From contig JAJDYX010000032.1 in the NCBI GenBank assembly GCA_022824945.1, positions 27,295-91,294 of the forward strand: a stretch of DNA of 64,000 bases. Reading direction: 5' to 3'. Shown here one piece after another: positions 19,493 through 27,349 of this stretch. Every line of letters begins with the position of its first letter. Positions within the stretch are counted from its first letter, which is position 1. The notes under the pieces were generated by a model. That model ran no database searches. It saw only the letters and a list, made by a program, of their open reading frames with translations, and was not told where the DNA came from. Position numbers and translations under genes: made by a program. The DNA is from Candidatus Latescibacterota bacterium (GTDB lineage Bacteria; Latescibacterota; UBA2968).

Positions 19493-21073
19493 ATGACCGG
19501 AATAAATCTGGAACGCTATAATATCACCAGGCCGCTTATTTTGCGCAATGCTTCGCCAGCGGTGCTTTACGAGGAAGCGCTGACCCACGAGACTGGATCG
19601 ACTATTACGAGTACTGGGGCACTTATTGTGCGTTCGGGAGAAAAGACCGGGCGCAGTCCCGAGGACAAACGCATTGTGCATCATCCCGATAGTGCGGATG
19701 ATATCTGGTGGGGTGAGGTCAATATCAAGCTCGATGAGCGCACGTTTCTGATCAATAGAGAGCGGGCTATCGATTATCTCAATGTGTGCGATCGCATTTA
19801 TGTGGTTGATGGGTACGCGGGCTGGGATCCCAAATATCGCATTAAGGTGCGGGTTGTTTGCGCCCGTGCGTACCATGCTCTGTTTATGCACAATATGCTT
19901 ATGCGTCCCTCGCGTACGGAACTCGAAAATTTTGGCGAGCCGGATTATGTCATTTTTAATGCGGGTAGATTTCCCGCGAACCGATATACGGCTGAGATGA
20001 CCTCGACGACGAGCGTGGATGTGAGTTTTGAAATGCGAGAGATGGTTATTTTGGGGACGGAATATGCGGGTGAGATGAAGAAGGGTATTTTTACGGTTTT
20101 GAACTATGTTTTGCCCAAGCAGGATATTTTGTCGATGCACTGTTCGGCCAATGTGGGTGCAGTGGGTGATACGGCGCTCTTTTTTGGTCTGTCTGGTACC
20201 GGGAAGACCACGCTTTCAGCCGAGCCACGGCGCCGTCTTATTGGCGATGATGAACACGGGTGGAGCGATCGCGGTATTTTCAATTTTGAGGGTGGTTGTT
20301 ACGCCAAGTGCATTGGTCTTTCGCAAGCGCGCGAGCCGGAGATTTACAATGCGATCCGTTTTGGGACGGTGCTCGAAAATGTCGTTTTTGACGAGAACAC
20401 GCGGGTGGTTAATTACGACGATGATACAATTACGGAAAATACGCGCGCTGCATATCCCATCGAGTATATTCCCAATGCACAAATTCCATGTGTGAGTGGT
20501 CATCCCAGGAATGTCATTTTTTTGACGTGTGATGCGTTTGGTGTTTTGCCTCCGGTGAGCAAGCTCACGCCCGCACAGGCGATGTACCATTTTATCAGCG
20601 GTTATACGGCTAAGGTTGCGGGTACAGAGATGGGTGTTACCGAACCACAGGCTTCTTTTTCGGCCTGTTTTGGCGCGCCTTTTCTCGTGTGGCATCCGGG
20701 GAAGTACGCCGAGCAACTGGCAGAAAAAATCCAGCAACACGATTCGGATGTGTGGCTGGTCAATACGGGCTGGTCAGGCGGTGGCTACGGCGTTGGCAAG
20801 CGCATTACGTTGACGAATACCCGCTCAATTATTCGGGCGATACACACTGGTGCTTTGACAGATGTGGCGTGCGAAACAGATCCGCGCTTTGGCTTTGAGG
20901 TTCCCAAAACCTGTCCAGATGTTACGGGTAGTATTTTGTCTCCGCGTGCGACGTGGTCGAATCCGTCTGAATACGATGCGAGGGCTACGTATCTGGCGCG
21001 GTTGTTTAAGGAGAATTTCAAGCAGTTTGAAGATGGGGTCAGCGATGAGATTCTGAAGGCGGGTCCTGTTTGA
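19493..21073 (+). CDS. pckA: Phosphoenolpyruvate carboxykinase (ATP)
   Basis: This enzyme converts oxaloacetate and ATP to phosphoenolpyruvate, the entry to gluconeogenesis. The 526-residue length is typical of the ATP-dependent family. Visible motifs are the P-loop [11 protein letters not shown], the metal-binding [11 protein letters not shown], the [14 protein letters not shown] segment and the [14 protein letters not shown] region. GAAAGGAGT precedes the ATG. It is a single plus-strand gene between two minus-strand runs, eight bases from the convergent stop of the LarA gene, and no terminator hairpin fits in that gap. Confidence 0.96.
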   Translation: MTGINLERYNITRPLILRNASPAVLYEEALTHETGSTITSTGALIVRSGEKTGRSPEDKRIVHHPDSADDIWWGEVNIKLDERTFLINRERAIDYLNVCDRIYVVDGYAGWDPKYRIKVRVVCARAYHALFMHNMLMRPSRTELENFGEPDYVIFNAGRFPANRYTAEMTSTTSVDVSFEMREMVILGTEYAGEMKKGIFTVLNYVLPKQDILSMHCSANVGAVGDTALFFGLSGTGKTTLSAEPRRRLIGDDEHGWSDRGIFNFEGGCYAKCIGLSQAREPEIYNAIRFGTVLENVVFDENTRVVNYDDDTITENTRAAYPIEYIPNAQIPCVSGHPRNVIFLTCDAFGVLPPVSKLTPAQAMYHFISGYTAKVAGTEMGVTEPQASFSACFGAPFLVWHPGKYAEQLAEKIQQHDSDVWLVNTGWSGGGYGVGKRITLTNTRSIIRAIHTGALTDVACETDPRFGFEVPKTCPDVTGSILSPRATWSNPSEYDARATYLARLFKENFKQFEDGVSDEILKAGPV

Positions 21074-21080
21074 GGAGAGA

Positions 21081-22337
21081 TTAGAGGTAGGGGATGACCA
21101 GTGGGCCATCGGGCAATACGGCTACACGAGCATCCTCGGCTTTTAAGTGGTTGCGTATGGATTCATTGAGGTCGGGTATGACCTGTAGTTTGCAGGCGCG
21201 GACCTCGTCGCTGTCCATTTCGGTATAGACTTTCACATTTACGCGGTCTAATATGCCCGATAGAATTTGCGCCTGCCACTGGTCGAGGATTGGTTCGCGT
21301 GCATAAACCGATTCTATCACGTCTGCAGGTGTATGGCCTTCGCGCATCAATGCCGCAAAATTGCCGTGATCGGGTACGCCATCGCTGCACGCACTGGCTA
21401 CGAGAATTGTGCCGCCGTCGGTTACGATACGCGCTGCGGCTGAGATGCCTTTTACGGTTTGATACAGGTTTTGATCCAGAGGAAAGCCGCTGTTGGATGT
21501 GACCACCAGTGGGAAGGGGGTTTCGACGGGTACCATCGCCGAGGCTTTTACATCGGCGCATCCCTTTGCATGGGCTTGGGAGAGGTCGCCCGCGTAATAT
21601 CCCGAGATTTTCTTTTCTGCATTGAGTGTCACGTTGAGCAAGAAATCCGGGGGACATAGTGCGACGCATTCGCGGATTTCACTGTGTAGTGGATTTTCGT
21701 AGAGGACGCCCCAAGTGCTGTTTGGGTCGGCGATCAGTTCGGCGCGATGCAGTCGAAAAATGGTTTCAATACTCGCCACACCGGGCGCGACGGCTTTTGG
21801 TCCGCCTGAGAATCCCGCAAAGAAGTGCGGTTCGATAAATCCGAGGGCAATGCGCACATCTGCCTTGATGTATTCCCGGTTCAAAAATACGGTTGTTCCG
21901 TCCGCAGTTTTGCCCACCCGCTCGTTTTGCGTTTCGCTAAATGCATCGTGGTTGACTATGCGTACGCGGCGAACCATTTCTTCGCCAAACATTTCGACAA
22001 TTTCGCGCTTTGTATTTGGCCTGTGCGTGCCTGTGCCGATCAATACGGTTACCTGGTCGGGGGATACGGGTAGTTCTTCGAGTAGATAGGGGATGAGTTG
22101 TTTGTTGGGGACGGGGCGGGTGCCGTCGGATGTTGCGATTACGACCCGGTCTGAAGGTTTGACTATTTCTCTGAGCGGTTTTGTGCCGATGGGGTCGCGC
22201 ACGGCTTCGTGAAAGAGCCGTTTGGGGTCTTCGAGCGCAGGTTCAAATGAGGGTCGAATTACATCCCAGTGCGCGAGTTTGGGATCTGTTTGAACAGATA
22301 CGGCTCCTCGGCCATAAGGTATATCGATGTGTTTCAT
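21081..22337 (-). CDS. larA: LarA-family nickel-pincer racemase (lactate racemase-like)
   Basis: The 418-residue protein aligns with lactate racemase LarA. Residues matching the Lactobacillus plantarum numbering minus three are all present: His105 (GTGTHR), His171 (EPHFFAGFSGG), Lys181 (GGPKAV) and His197 (FRLHRAEL). These hold the nickel-pincer nucleotide cofactor bound to the lysine. The enzyme should racemise or epimerise a 2-hydroxy acid; the substrate may differ from lactate. The cofactor genes larB, larC and larE are not in the window. The ATG lies two bases after the ceramidase-like stop, so it is the last gene of that operon. Confidence 0.88.
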   Translation of the reverse strand: MKHIDIPYGRGAVSVQTDPKLAHWDVIRPSFEPALEDPKRLFHEAVRDPIGTKPLREIVKPSDRVVIATSDGTRPVPNKQLIPYLLEELPVSPDQVTVLIGTGTHRPNTKREIVEMFGEEMVRRVRIVNHDAFSETQNERVGKTADGTTVFLNREYIKADVRIALGFIEPHFFAGFSGGPKAVAPGVASIETIFRLHRAELIADPNSTWGVLYENPLHSEIRECVALCPPDFLLNVTLNAEKKISGYYAGDLSQAHAKGCADVKASAMVPVETPFPLVVTSNSGFPLDQNLYQTVKGISAAARIVTDGGTILVASACSDGVPDHGNFAALMREGHTPADVIESVYAREPILDQWQAQILSGILDRVNVKVYTEMDSDEVRACKLQVIPDLNESIRNHLKAEDARVAVLPDGPLVIPYL

Positions 22338-22339
22338 TT

Positions 22340-23605
22340 TTAATTCCGTGCTAAAGCGTCCGCTGTTTGCAAGATGATTTCTTCTTCGCCCCGATATGGC
22401 GCGGGTTCTCCGTAATACGGATAGGCATTGGGTTCGTATCCGCCTTCTTCGTATTGCCGCTCTGTACATAAATATCCCACCTCGTCATTGGCATAGCCCA
22501 CGGGCCAGAGATCCGCGCTGATATCCTGTAGCCTTTTTTCCATTGCATGCCCAATTTCCAGTACGGGTTCGCCCGGTATGGTGATCAGTGATAGTGGTCC
22601 CACCTGCATCAGTTGCATTTCGGTGGGTTTTTCAGATGGGACAGTGTCTGATGCTGCCATTTCCAGTACCTGCCTTGCCCAGGGACCCGTGAAAAATTGT
22701 CCGCGTTCGCTTTCGTCTGTTGCCATTTTTTTCATTTCTTCTTCGGGCATGAGGTCGCCATAAGGTATTGCGATGTCGGTGCGGCGGGCAGATATGCCTT
22801 CTGCGCTCCGGGTGTTCAGCCCTGTAGCTACGCGGCATACTTCATCGCCGAGTTCGTGACCGCATGCGTCTAATTGTTCTCTGGTGGCGGAGGCAAATCC
22901 TCCGGTTTCGCTCAGGATGGCGGGGCGGATGTTGCCAAAGCATCCGGGTAAGAAGAGTGCTTTGCTACCGAGGGTTTGTTCAATTCGGGTGCGGGCAATG
23001 CCAGGGTAATCGGGCGAGATGATGCCGTTGGCGCCGCTCAATGTGGTCGGGTGACAGGCGTAGTGGAATAATGTGGCGAGGGGTGCGCTGTTTTCTCCTG
23101 TTACGTGTAAGACTCTTACGCGGCGATCGACGATTCCGCCGTAGTTCAAGGTCATGCTCGAGGCTCCGGGGAGCGGGCGGCGGTTGATGTTGAAATGCGC
23201 GGATCCGCATCCGAGACCGAGGGTCGCGGGCTGGAGATTTGCGGCTGCTTCGGCTATGCACGCGGCGGTGGTTTCGACAATGCGATCCATATATTCGGGA
23301 TCGGGTGTCATGCCCAAACACGGCAGTGTGGGGAGGGCACAATGCGTGTGGCTGCACGCTACCATTACGCTGTCTCCAGGAATGATATTTGCCACCTGTG
23401 CTCGGATTCGGTCAGTGATGACTTTGGTTATGCCGATGACGTCGAGTGTGGCGATGGCTATTTGCGCGTTTTCTTCGGCAAATATGACCGCCCGCACTTC
23501 CAATGGATAGAGCACGGAATGCGATGGGTTGGTGTTCCAATGCCCCTGAAGTACTGGACCCGGTTCTGGCGTGATGTCTCCGTTTGCAACACCGCTTTGG
23601 ATCAT
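22340..23605 (-). CDS. Neutral/alkaline ceramidase N-terminal-like hydrolase
   Basis: The 421-residue protein resembles the N-terminal domain of neutral/alkaline ceramidases: a start with GVANGDITPEPG, the metal-binding VACSHTHCALP, a second His-rich segment LFHYACHPTTLSG, and LPGCFGNIRPAIL where true ceramidases carry the catalytic Ser loop. It lacks a signal peptide, is far shorter than genuine ceramidases (about 650), and the Ser loop differs, so it is probably an amidase or esterase of unknown substrate. AAGGAGA precedes the ATG. A distant paralogue is encoded at 42020-43477. Confidence 0.75.
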   Translation of the reverse strand: MIQSGVANGDITPEPGPVLQGHWNTNPSHSVLYPLEVRAVIFAEENAQIAIATLDVIGITKVITDRIRAQVANIIPGDSVMVACSHTHCALPTLPCLGMTPDPEYMDRIVETTAACIAEAAANLQPATLGLGCGSAHFNINRRPLPGASSMTLNYGGIVDRRVRVLHVTGENSAPLATLFHYACHPTTLSGANGIISPDYPGIARTRIEQTLGSKALFLPGCFGNIRPAILSETGGFASATREQLDACGHELGDEVCRVATGLNTRSAEGISARRTDIAIPYGDLMPEEEMKKMATDESERGQFFTGPWARQVLEMAASDTVPSEKPTEMQLMQVGPLSLITIPGEPVLEIGHAMEKRLQDISADLWPVGYANDEVGYLCTERQYEEGGYEPNAYPYYGEPAPYRGEEEIILQTADALARN

Positions 23606-23622
23606 GGTATGTCTCCTTACGA

Positions 23623-24342
23623 TTACAACAAAGCCTCCTGGTGTGCCTTTACGAGATCTGCCATGCTATTGAATTGAAAATCGTAGCTTGGCATTTCGCC
23701 CGGATCTATGGTTGCGCCGAAGCCTTCTTCATTGGAGCGCCTGTAGATCCAGCAGGTGGCAAGTCCGTTTTTGTTTGCCGGGATATGATCGTGGAATAAG
23801 CTCTCTGCGGTGTGTAGAATTTCCGATTTTTCAATGCCGAGCGACTTGAGGTGTTCCAGCATGTATTTGAAGTTTCGATCCGCAGGTTTATACGATCCTA
23901 TGTCTTCAGCCGTGTATATGGCGTCAAATTCGACACCGAGACGGTCGTTGCTGTATTTAAAGCTGTCGTTATCGACGTTGGACAGGATCGCGAGCTTGTA
24001 GTGCTTTTTGAGATATTGCAGTGCGTCGGCAGAATCGGGAAACGCTGGCCATTGTTTTATCGATTGACCGTACGCGGCGCATTCATCGGGCGTGACGGCG
24101 ACGCCCCATTCTTCAGCGAGGCGTTTATATACGATGGCGAGGAGTTCGGAATAGCGCATGCCCGGGGTCCAGGTTTGTTGTGTTGATTCGTGTCGCGCGT
24201 GCGCTTGAAGAGTTTCATTGCGCGACACTTTTCGTTCGACCTTTGATAGAAGCGGCGCCAGCCCTTTGACCATCCCGGTTTCCCAATCGATAAGCGTGCC
24301 ATAGCAATCGAATGTCAGGACTTTGAAATCGGTGAGTTTCAT
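23623..24342 (-). CDS. HAD hydrolase, haloacid dehalogenase type II-like (1)
   Basis: The 239-residue protein is a haloacid dehalogenase superfamily enzyme: nucleophile Asp in LTFDCYGTLIDWE, LSNVDND as motif II, and GSYKPADRNF with the motif III Lys. The expected acidic motif IV (AHxxDL in true 2-haloacid dehalogenases) reads AESLFHDHIPA, so the substrate could be a phosphate ester rather than a haloacid. It follows a second HAD gene by three bases and shares its operon. The ribosome binding site is weak, consistent with coupling to the upstream gene. Confidence 0.83.
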   Translation of the reverse strand: MKLTDFKVLTFDCYGTLIDWETGMVKGLAPLLSKVERKVSRNETLQAHARHESTQQTWTPGMRYSELLAIVYKRLAEEWGVAVTPDECAAYGQSIKQWPAFPDSADALQYLKKHYKLAILSNVDNDSFKYSNDRLGVEFDAIYTAEDIGSYKPADRNFKYMLEHLKSLGIEKSEILHTAESLFHDHIPANKNGLATCWIYRRSNEEGFGATIDPGEMPSYDFQFNSMADLVKAHQEALL

Positions 24343-24345
24343 TTT

Positions 24346-25053
24346 TTAATGGCACCCCAGTTGATCGGCGAGGTCGTGAAAATCATGGGCTATGATGTCG
24401 AAGTCCAGATCGGAGGGCAGATCTTTTTTTGCGTTGGGTCCCCGTTCGAGGGGTCGGAATACGAATGCCGTTTTCATGCCGACGCGTGCTGCGTGGTGCA
24501 GGTCGCCCTGATGGGCAGCGACCATCATGACTTCGCGGGGTTCACAACTGAGCAGTTCGATGGCTTTCAAATAGGTCTCGGCGTCGGGTTTGTAATGCCC
24601 GGCTAATTCGGCGGATAAGATGCAATCCCAGGGCAATCCGCCGTATTTCGCCATGTTGGCGAGTAGCGATACATTGCCGTTGGAGAGTGTGGCGATCAGG
24701 TACCGCGATTTTAACCGCCATAAGCCGCCTGCGGCATCGGGCCAGGGGTCGAGGCGATGCCAGACGCGATTGAAGTCCTCGATTTCTTCTTCGGATAATT
24801 CCGAGATGCCGAATTTTTTCAGGAGTTCATCCAGGATCATGCGGTGCAGGTCGTCGATTTTTGTCCAGGGCAATTCGCCCGTGCGCACGCGGTTCATCGA
24901 CGGACCATAGCCTCCGCGCCACGCATCGGCAAATGCGGTCCAATTGATGTCCAATCCCTTGCGTTCGCCCAATCGCTCGCCGTCGCGGATGACGGAACTG
25001 CGCCAATCAACTACTGTGCCGAATACGTCAAATGTCAATGCTTTGATTGTCAT
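24346..25053 (-). CDS. HAD hydrolase, haloacid dehalogenase type II
   Basis: The 235-residue protein is closer than its neighbour to L-2-haloacid dehalogenases: LTFDVFGTVVDWRSS with the nucleophile Asp and the substrate-binding Arg, TLSNGNVSLL, AGHYKPDAETY with the conserved Lys, and MVAAHQGDLHHA with the motif IV Asp. These enzymes turn 2-halo acids into 2-hydroxy acids of inverted configuration. A LarA-type 2-hydroxyacid racemase at the end of the same operon makes this activity attractive, though unproven. GAGGT lies before the ATG. Confidence 0.85.
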   Translation of the reverse strand: MTIKALTFDVFGTVVDWRSSVIRDGERLGERKGLDINWTAFADAWRGGYGPSMNRVRTGELPWTKIDDLHRMILDELLKKFGISELSEEEIEDFNRVWHRLDPWPDAAGGLWRLKSRYLIATLSNGNVSLLANMAKYGGLPWDCILSAELAGHYKPDAETYLKAIELLSCEPREVMMVAAHQGDLHHAARVGMKTAFVFRPLERGPNAKKDLPSDLDFDIIAHDFHDLADQLGCH

Positions 25054-25062
25054 TTTTGACCT

Positions 25063-26160
25063 CTAAGGTACCGCGCCCACTGCCTTGTTCAAAGCTGGCA
25101 TTAGTTCACGGGCGAATAATTCCATGCTGTACACCCAACTGTCCTTGTCATCCCAGTCGTAGCCCATGAGTACCAGAGTGCCAAAGGGTCCGGTTTCCTC
25201 GAACAGAGCCAGCAAGCGGCGCAGGGCTTCATCGACGTCGCCAGCGATGATCTGTTCGGTCATCAAGTAGTCCAGATTGCACTCGGAGTCGGGCATGTCC
25301 AGATCGCGCTTGTACACGCGGCGCCCCAGACCCTTGTCGAATAGACGCCCGATGTATTCGTAATTTTTTGCCAGGGAATTGTTCTGCGCCTTTTTTACGG
25401 CTTCGGCTGTGGTGTCGGCCAGAAAGATTGATCGGGCGATTTTCCAGTCGGCCCGCTGCGGCTGCCGTCCCGCTTGCAGGGCGCTCTGCTCATAGATCTG
25501 CCAGTTGTCGGCTACCACGTTGCCCGATATCAGGCAGGCGGAAAAGGGCTGGAAGCCGCGCTCGCCCGCTATTTGCATGCTGTGTGAGTTGCGGCTCATT
25601 CCCGGCATGGCGATGGGCGGGTGGGGCTGTTGCAGGGGTTTGTGGATGAAGCCGATCAGGGTTTCTTCGTCAATATTGTCTTTGAGCTGGAATTGCCAGT
25701 ATTTTCCCTGGTGCTCGTAGGGCGGATCCGATGTCCATAAGTTGAGGATGGCGTCAATGGCTTCTTCGGTCATTGCGCCGCCCGATTTGGGATCCAGGCC
25801 GTATAGTTCCTGGTCTGAAGTGACACTGCCCGGGCCAAAGCACAGATTGAGTCGGCCTTTGGATAGGTGATCCAAAAAAGATAGACGGCTGGCCACATAG
25901 GCGGGGTGGTGCAGGTTCAAACAGACCGGTGCCGGTCCCAGGCGGATGCGCTGGGTCTCACCGAGGGCGCGTCCGATGAAAATTTCGGGTGTGACAATGG
26001 TTTCGTATTTCATGGTGTGGTGCTCGCCGATCCAGAATTCATCAAAGCCCAGTTCCTCGGCTTTGACTACGAGTTCCAGGTCCTCGTCAAATCCCTGACC
26101 CAACGGTTTGTCCGGGGCGTGGAAGGGCATGATGAACATACCGTATTTGATTGGTTCCAT
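25063..26160 (-). CDS. LLM class flavin-dependent oxidoreductase (luciferase-like)
   Basis: The 365-residue protein is a bacterial-luciferase-like TIM barrel that uses reduced flavin and oxygen. Characteristic parts are MFIMPFHAP at the start, ELGFDEFWIGEHH, the segment APVCLNLHHPAYVASRLSFLD and LCFGPGSVTSDQ. AAGGAGC before the ATG marks it as the first gene of the operon that continues with the HAD pair, the ceramidase-like gene and larA. The substrate is unknown; oxidative cleavage of a halogenated, sulfonated or long-chain compound would fit the neighbours. Confidence 0.88.
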   Translation of the reverse strand: MEPIKYGMFIMPFHAPDKPLGQGFDEDLELVVKAEELGFDEFWIGEHHTMKYETIVTPEIFIGRALGETQRIRLGPAPVCLNLHHPAYVASRLSFLDHLSKGRLNLCFGPGSVTSDQELYGLDPKSGGAMTEEAIDAILNLWTSDPPYEHQGKYWQFQLKDNIDEETLIGFIHKPLQQPHPPIAMPGMSRNSHSMQIAGERGFQPFSACLISGNVVADNWQIYEQSALQAGRQPQRADWKIARSIFLADTTAEAVKKAQNNSLAKNYEYIGRLFDKGLGRRVYKRDLDMPDSECNLDYLMTEQIIAGDVDEALRRLLALFEETGPFGTLVLMGYDWDDKDSWVYSMELFARELMPALNKAVGAVP

Positions 26161-26238
26161 AGAGGTGCTCCTTAGTGGTATTTCAAATGAGTTTATTGAC
26201 TTAAACCACTGGACGCCTGCTTAAAACATGCAGAGCCT

Positions 26239-26311
26239 GCCCCTGTAAGCTCTAAGCAGGGGCGTGACGAACGGGGGTTGTCATTGCGGCAGGGTGTAAG
26301 CCGCAATCCAG
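26239..26311. repeat. Composite palindromic repeat, copy 3
   Basis: GCCCCTG (26239-26245) pairs with CAGGGGC (26257-26263). Next comes GTCATTGCGGC (26280-26290) with GCCGCAATCCAG (26300-26311). Relative to the copies at 2480 and 3282 the second module carries paired substitutions in both arms (GCGATGAC to GCAATGAC and its partner), so base pairing is conserved although sequence is not. This supports selection for the folded form. Confidence 0.72.
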
Positions 26312-26352
26312 TCTATCAGATAAAATGTTAGCAAATTTTTTTGAAAGAGCAC

Positions 26353-27048
26353 TTAGTCTCCATATTTGTTCACGATTATCAGCTCAGAGATCTCGGGATT
26401 GATGAATTTTACGAGCAGTGAAACGCGGTTGTCTTCGTCCAATAGGTTCCAGAATATATCGGCGGTTTGTTGTATGTCGTCGAATAATTCGACGGCATAC
26501 GGTTCTCCTTTGAATGAGGGCAAGGGGTTGCCGTCGTCTATGTATGTTGTGATGCAGTGGCCCGTGCCCGGGATCGCGGTTTCGTAGTCGAAAAATTGGC
26601 GTGAACAATAGCGCGCATCACCGCCAACGGTTTTTAAGACTGATAGTCGATAGGCTTGCGCGTCGCCTAGGTCGGTAAGGCCAGAGATGCGCGGTGTAAA
26701 GTTGGGGGCGTCGGGTTCATAAGTGCGGGTTTTCAGGGCGGATTCAAATGAGCCGCCATTTTGCAGGGCCTGAACGATTGTGTCGGTTTGATCGCCATTT
26801 GTGACGATATGCGCGTCGCCCAGTACTTTGATGGGATAGTACAGGGTTAGTGGATCTACATCCTGGGATTTATCCACGGTGTCGGTTTTAACCGCATCGC
26901 CTTCCCGCACAAATACGCGGTTGCGGCTGCTGGGACTGCGGCCCATGATCCAGTAGATTTGAACCATACAGGTGCCATTGGGCGTTTGTCCTATTACAAT
27001 GCCACGACCGGGATAGGTGGCGTTTTTTAGTCGATTATCATCCAACAT
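26353..27048 (-). CDS. IMP cyclohydrolase-like protein
   Basis: The 231-residue protein resembles the archaeal-type IMP cyclohydrolase family (PurO-like), with the opening NATYPGRGIVIGQTPNG and the segment YWIMGRSPSSRNRVF. True members close the purine ring to form IMP. Bacteria with PurH do not need it, and no purine gene is nearby, so it may have another ring-closing or hydrolase role. I prefer the ATG at 27048; a TTG two codons upstream is also possible. The start overlaps the end of the nucleotidyltransferase gene by 11 bases. Confidence 0.75.
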   Translation of the reverse strand: MLDDNRLKNATYPGRGIVIGQTPNGTCMVQIYWIMGRSPSSRNRVFVREGDAVKTDTVDKSQDVDPLTLYYPIKVLGDAHIVTNGDQTDTIVQALQNGGSFESALKTRTYEPDAPNFTPRISGLTDLGDAQAYRLSVLKTVGGDARYCSRQFFDYETAIPGTGHCITTYIDDGNPLPSFKGEPYAVELFDDIQQTADIFWNLLDEDNRVSLLVKFINPEISELIIVNKYGD

Positions 27049-27349
27049 GGACAAGTAACCCGTGTTTTTCTAAGAAACTGGAGAAATGTGTTTCATTATC
27101 CAGATTGATGAGGTCAACAGGATGGTTTAATTGCATTAGAAGTTTTCCAAGTAATGGAAAAAAATGCTGTGGTGGACAGCCTCGAACCCCGATATCAATA
27201 TCTGAATCTCTGCGTGACCGACCTTCTGCCAAAGATCCAAAGAGATGTATCTCTCGACAGCCTCCCGCCTTCAGTATTTCTATGGCCTGTTTGATATCTT
27301 CCTGATATTCGACAGGAAATTGGCTCAACTCTGATCCATGCGTTTTCAT
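27038..27349 (-). CDS. Minimal nucleotidyltransferase domain protein (MNT-like)
   Basis: The 103-residue protein is a stand-alone nucleotidyltransferase fold with the complete motif HLFGSLAEGRSRRDSDIDIGV (GS, then DxD) near residues 35-55. Such MNT proteins are often antitoxins that AMPylate a HEPN toxin. No HEPN gene is adjacent here; instead it overlaps the protease gene upstream by ATGA and the IMP-cyclohydrolase-like gene downstream by 11 bases. An orphan NTase or an atypical pair with the downstream gene are both possible. Confidence 0.8.
   Translation of the reverse strand: MKTHGSELSQFPVEYQEDIKQAIEILKAGGCREIHLFGSLAEGRSRRDSDIDIGVRGCPPQHFFPLLGKLLMQLNHPVDLINLDNETHFSSFLEKHGLLVHVG

Noticed and set aside
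19337..20140. Upstream extension of the carbon-nitrogen hydrolase
   Set aside because: It runs antisense through pckA; GGAGG before 19336 marks the real start.
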